DNA from: Anaerolineales bacterium
Lineage (GTDB): Bacteria > Chloroflexota > Anaerolineae > 4572-78 > J111
Reading direction: 5' to 3'
Assembly: GCA_012032575.1 (NCBI GenBank)
Contig: JAAUSP010000348.1
Coordinates: 1-7,922, forward strand
DNA: 7,922 nt
Part shown: piece by piece, positions 6,296 through 7,922 of the stretch
How the letters are laid out: each line of letters begins with the position of its first letter
Numbering within the stretch: position 1 is the stretch's first letter
Position numbers and translations under genes: made by a program
Notes under the pieces: model-generated
What the model saw: only the letters and a program-made list of their open reading frames with translations
What the model was told of the DNA's origin: nothing
Databases searched by the model: none

Positions 6296-6334
6296 AGAGA
6301 TTAACCAATCGCCAATCTCTAATCTCTAATCTCC
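6296..6334. repeat. Heptamer repeat overlapping the 3' end of the importer ATPase gene
   Basis: Four heptamers run from 6304 to 6331: ACCAATC, GCCAATC, TCTAATC, TCTAATC. AGAGATTA at 6296-6303 is the exact complement of TAATCTCT at 6320-6327, so a hairpin is possible. On the minus strand the repeat encodes the last residues (GEIRD) and the TAG stop of the FbpC-like ATPase. The same word family occurs at 5182-5226, upstream of the YitT gene. Confidence 0.8.
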
Positions 6335-7380
6335 CCAACTGAAAAGTTATTCGTGGACAGTTTCCAGGTGGCATAAGCCATAACCGGCCCTGCCACCGTT
6401 ACCTGAACCCGGATGCCGGGAGCTAAATCGAGGCGAGGTTGGGTGCGGGCTTGCAGGCGCAGCCCGGCGGGTAAAGTCACTTCGACCAGTTGATCGTGGC
6501 CGAAAAAGCTGATCCGTTCCACCCGGCCGGGGCCTTCCGGGTCGGGATGCAAGCGGGCCATCTCCGGGCGAATGAGGATTTCCACCGGGCCGTGACCGGC
6601 TTCGACCAGGGGCAGTTGGCCCAATGCGCACGATACCGTCGCGCCCTGAGCCTCACCGGCCAAAAAATTGGCTTCGCCGACAAAAGCGGCCACTTCGCGC
6701 CGGGCCGGGCGGAGATAAAGCTGCTGCGGCGACCCTACCTGAAGAATCGCCCCCCCGATCATCACCGCGATCTCGTCGGCCAGGCTGAGGGCTTCCTCCT
6801 GGTCGTGGGTGACAAAAATGGCTGTCGCTCCGGCCTGGCGCAAAATCTGGCGGACTTCTTCGCGCACGCTCTGGCGCAGGGCGGCATCGAGATTGGAAAA
6901 CGGCTCGTCCAGCAAGATCAGGGCCGGCTGTGGGGCCAGGGCGCGGGCCAGGGCGACCCGCTGCTGCTGCCCGCCCGACAGCTCGTGCGGCATCCGCCCG
7001 GCCACATCGGGCAGACCGACCAGGCTCAACATATCCGCGACCCGCCGCTTTTTGTCCGTTCCTTTGGGAATACCGTAGGCCACATTATCGGCCACATTCA
7101 GGTGGGGGAAAAGGGCATACTCCTGAAAAACCATGCCCACACTCCGCTGCTCCGGCGGGACATGCAATCCCGGCCCGTTGACCCGCCGCCCGCCGATTTC
7201 AATCTCGCCCTGATCGGGGGTTTCAAAGCCGGCCAGCAGGCGCAGGGTGGTGGTTTTGCCACAGCCGCTCGGCCCTAGCAACGCCAAAAAACGGCCGCGT
7301 GCCAGGGTTAAATTGACTCCCTCAACCGCGCGAACCGGACCAAAGTTTTTGGAAAGCGCCTGACAACGCACCGCAACCAT
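6319..7380 (-). CDS. ABC importer ATP-binding protein, FbpC/PotA/CysA-type
   Basis: This 353-residue cytoplasmic ATPase powers a binding-protein-dependent importer. Motifs are Walker A GPSGCGKT (36-43), Q-loop Q86 in RSVGMVFQEYALFPHLNV, signature LSGGQQQRVALARAL (134-148), Walker B LILLDEP (154-160), D-loop SNLD (162-165) and H192 in THD. The C-terminal part (about 235-335, including EILIRPEM and VTLPAGLRLQARTQP) is the regulatory OB/TOBE-type domain of the ferric-iron, sulfate, polyamine and molybdate ATPases. The 'EYALFPHLNVADNVAYGI' wording and the FbpB-like permease next door favour Fe(III), but thiamine or other small anions cannot be excluded. The ATG follows the permease stop after one base, with no good Shine-Dalgarno, so translation is probably coupled. 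The final residues (about VGEIRD) and the TAG come from a heptamer repeat, suggesting the original C-terminus was replaced. Confidence 0.94.
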   Translation of the reverse strand: MVAVRCQALSKNFGPVRAVEGVNLTLARGRFLALLGPSGCGKTTTLRLLAGFETPDQGEIEIGGRRVNGPGLHVPPEQRSVGMVFQEYALFPHLNVADNVAYGIPKGTDKKRRVADMLSLVGLPDVAGRMPHELSGGQQQRVALARALAPQPALILLDEPFSNLDAALRQSVREEVRQILRQAGATAIFVTHDQEEALSLADEIAVMIGGAILQVGSPQQLYLRPARREVAAFVGEANFLAGEAQGATVSCALGQLPLVEAGHGPVEILIRPEMARLHPDPEGPGRVERISFFGHDQLVEVTLPAGLRLQARTQPRLDLAPGIRVQVTVAGPVMAYATWKLSTNNFSVGEIRD

Positions 7381-7381
7381 A

Positions 7382-7922
7382 TTACCGGCGCAGCCCTTTT
7401 TCTTCCTGGATTAAAATAAGCCAGACCGAAGCCGCCGAAACCAGCACCAACAACAAGGCCGGAGCGGCTGCCTGAGCAAAAAAGACATGTTCGGTGGCGC
7501 TCCAGATGCGGGTAGCCAGGGTTTGAAAACCGGTCGGCCCCAGCAACAAAGTCGCCGGTAGTTCTTTCATCGCGGTCAAAAATACCAGGGCCAGCCCGGT
7601 GAGCAGACCGGGTTTGAGCAGCGGAACAGTAATTGAGGTCAACGTTTGGGTGGGAGTGCGGCCCAGGCAGCGCGCGGCCTCTTCCAGCCGGGGGCTGACC
7701 TGTAGCAGCGAGGCGCGGGCGCTGCCAATGGCCTGCGGCAAAAACCGAACCACGTAGGCAAACACCAGCATGGCCAGGGTTTGGTACAGGAAGGTGGCAT
7801 AATTGGCCCCAAAGAAAACCAGGGCCAGGGCAATCACGATGCCCGGCAGGGCATAGCCAACATAAGCACTGCGCTCCAGCCAGCGGCTGCGCCGGCCCGG
7901 AAATCGAATAGACAGCACCGCC
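7382..7922 (-). CDS. ABC importer permease, FbpB/ThiP-like, C-terminal part (cut by right edge)
   Basis: About 180 residues of the C-terminal half of a binding-protein-dependent permease are visible. The frame stays open through the right edge (a GCG codon precedes the apparent GTG at 7918), so the gene starts outside the window. The permease signature EEAARCLGRTPTQTLTSITVPLLKPG, the EAA loop that docks on the ATPase, is at visible residues 80-105. Hydrophobic helices surround it: ALPGIVIALALVFF, YQTLAMLVFAYVVRFL, LLTGLALVFLTAM and AAPALLLVLVSAASVWLIL. Wording such as YALPGIVIALALVFF and ATEHVFFAQAAAPALLLVLVS is typical of the fused two-domain iron permeases (FbpB) and of ThiP. A substrate-binding protein gene would be expected to the right. 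The protein ends in QEEKGLRR, one base before the ATPase ATG. Confidence 0.92.
   Translation of the reverse strand, partial: AVLSIRFPGRRSRWLERSAYVGYALPGIVIALALVFFGANYATFLYQTLAMLVFAYVVRFLPQAIGSARASLLQVSPRLEEAARCLGRTPTQTLTSITVPLLKPGLLTGLALVFLTAMKELPATLLLGPTGFQTLATRIWSATEHVFFAQAAAPALLLVLVSAASVWLILIQEEKGLRR

Noticed and set aside
6168..6374. 68-codon minus-strand open frame in the convergent intergenic region
   Set aside because: It spans repeats and the ends of two real genes, and shows no domain or ribosome binding site.
6490..7278. 262-codon plus-strand open frame
   Set aside because: It is the antisense of the FbpC-like ATPase, whose full set of ABC motifs is on the minus strand. The plus-strand peptide has no recognisable domain.

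Overview
The window is an ordinary-looking bacterial chromosome segment of moderately high GC, dense with genes. It is peppered with very short-period (6 to 8 base) repeats and small inverted repeats. The gene families and this repeat style together suggest a member of the Chloroflexota, Anaerolineae-like. That is an inference from general resemblance; no rRNA or marker gene is present to confirm it.

Left block (1-4982, all minus strand, read right to left). A strong extended -10 promoter at about 5059-5067 precedes a probable four-gene operon. Its genes are an 802-residue secreted and membrane-anchored protein of unknown function (2574-4982), an ABC ATPase (1633-2577, overlapping the first gene by ATGA), an ABC-2-type permease (530-1561, GTG start), and the beginning of a two-helix membrane protein that runs off the left edge (1-408, GTG start). 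The ATPase and permease should form an ABC-2 exporter-like complex. The 802-residue protein is its likely periplasmic or extracytoplasmic partner. The substrate is unknown.

Middle (5246-6187, plus strand). A YitT-family membrane protein (YitT membrane region plus C-terminal DUF2179) is transcribed divergently from the operon. Its leader holds a perfect 15-bp hairpin just upstream of a strong Shine-Dalgarno.

Right block (6319-7922, minus strand). This is the end of an importer operon of the ferric-iron/thiamine/polyamine type: the C-terminal half of an FbpB-like permease (cut by the right edge), followed after one base by an FbpC-like ATPase with a TOBE-type C-terminus. It converges on the YitT gene.

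The least ordinary signal is the repeats. There are octamers inside the reading frame of the left-edge gene, hexamers inside the 802-residue gene, and three heptamer loci (1581-1635, 5182-5226, 6296-6334). Two of the heptamer loci supply the stop codon of an ABC ATPase gene, and two bracket the YitT gene. A 94-bp MITE-like element with perfect 13-bp terminal inverted repeats sits between two genes of the left operon. I see no phage, CRISPR, tRNA, rRNA or defence genes.
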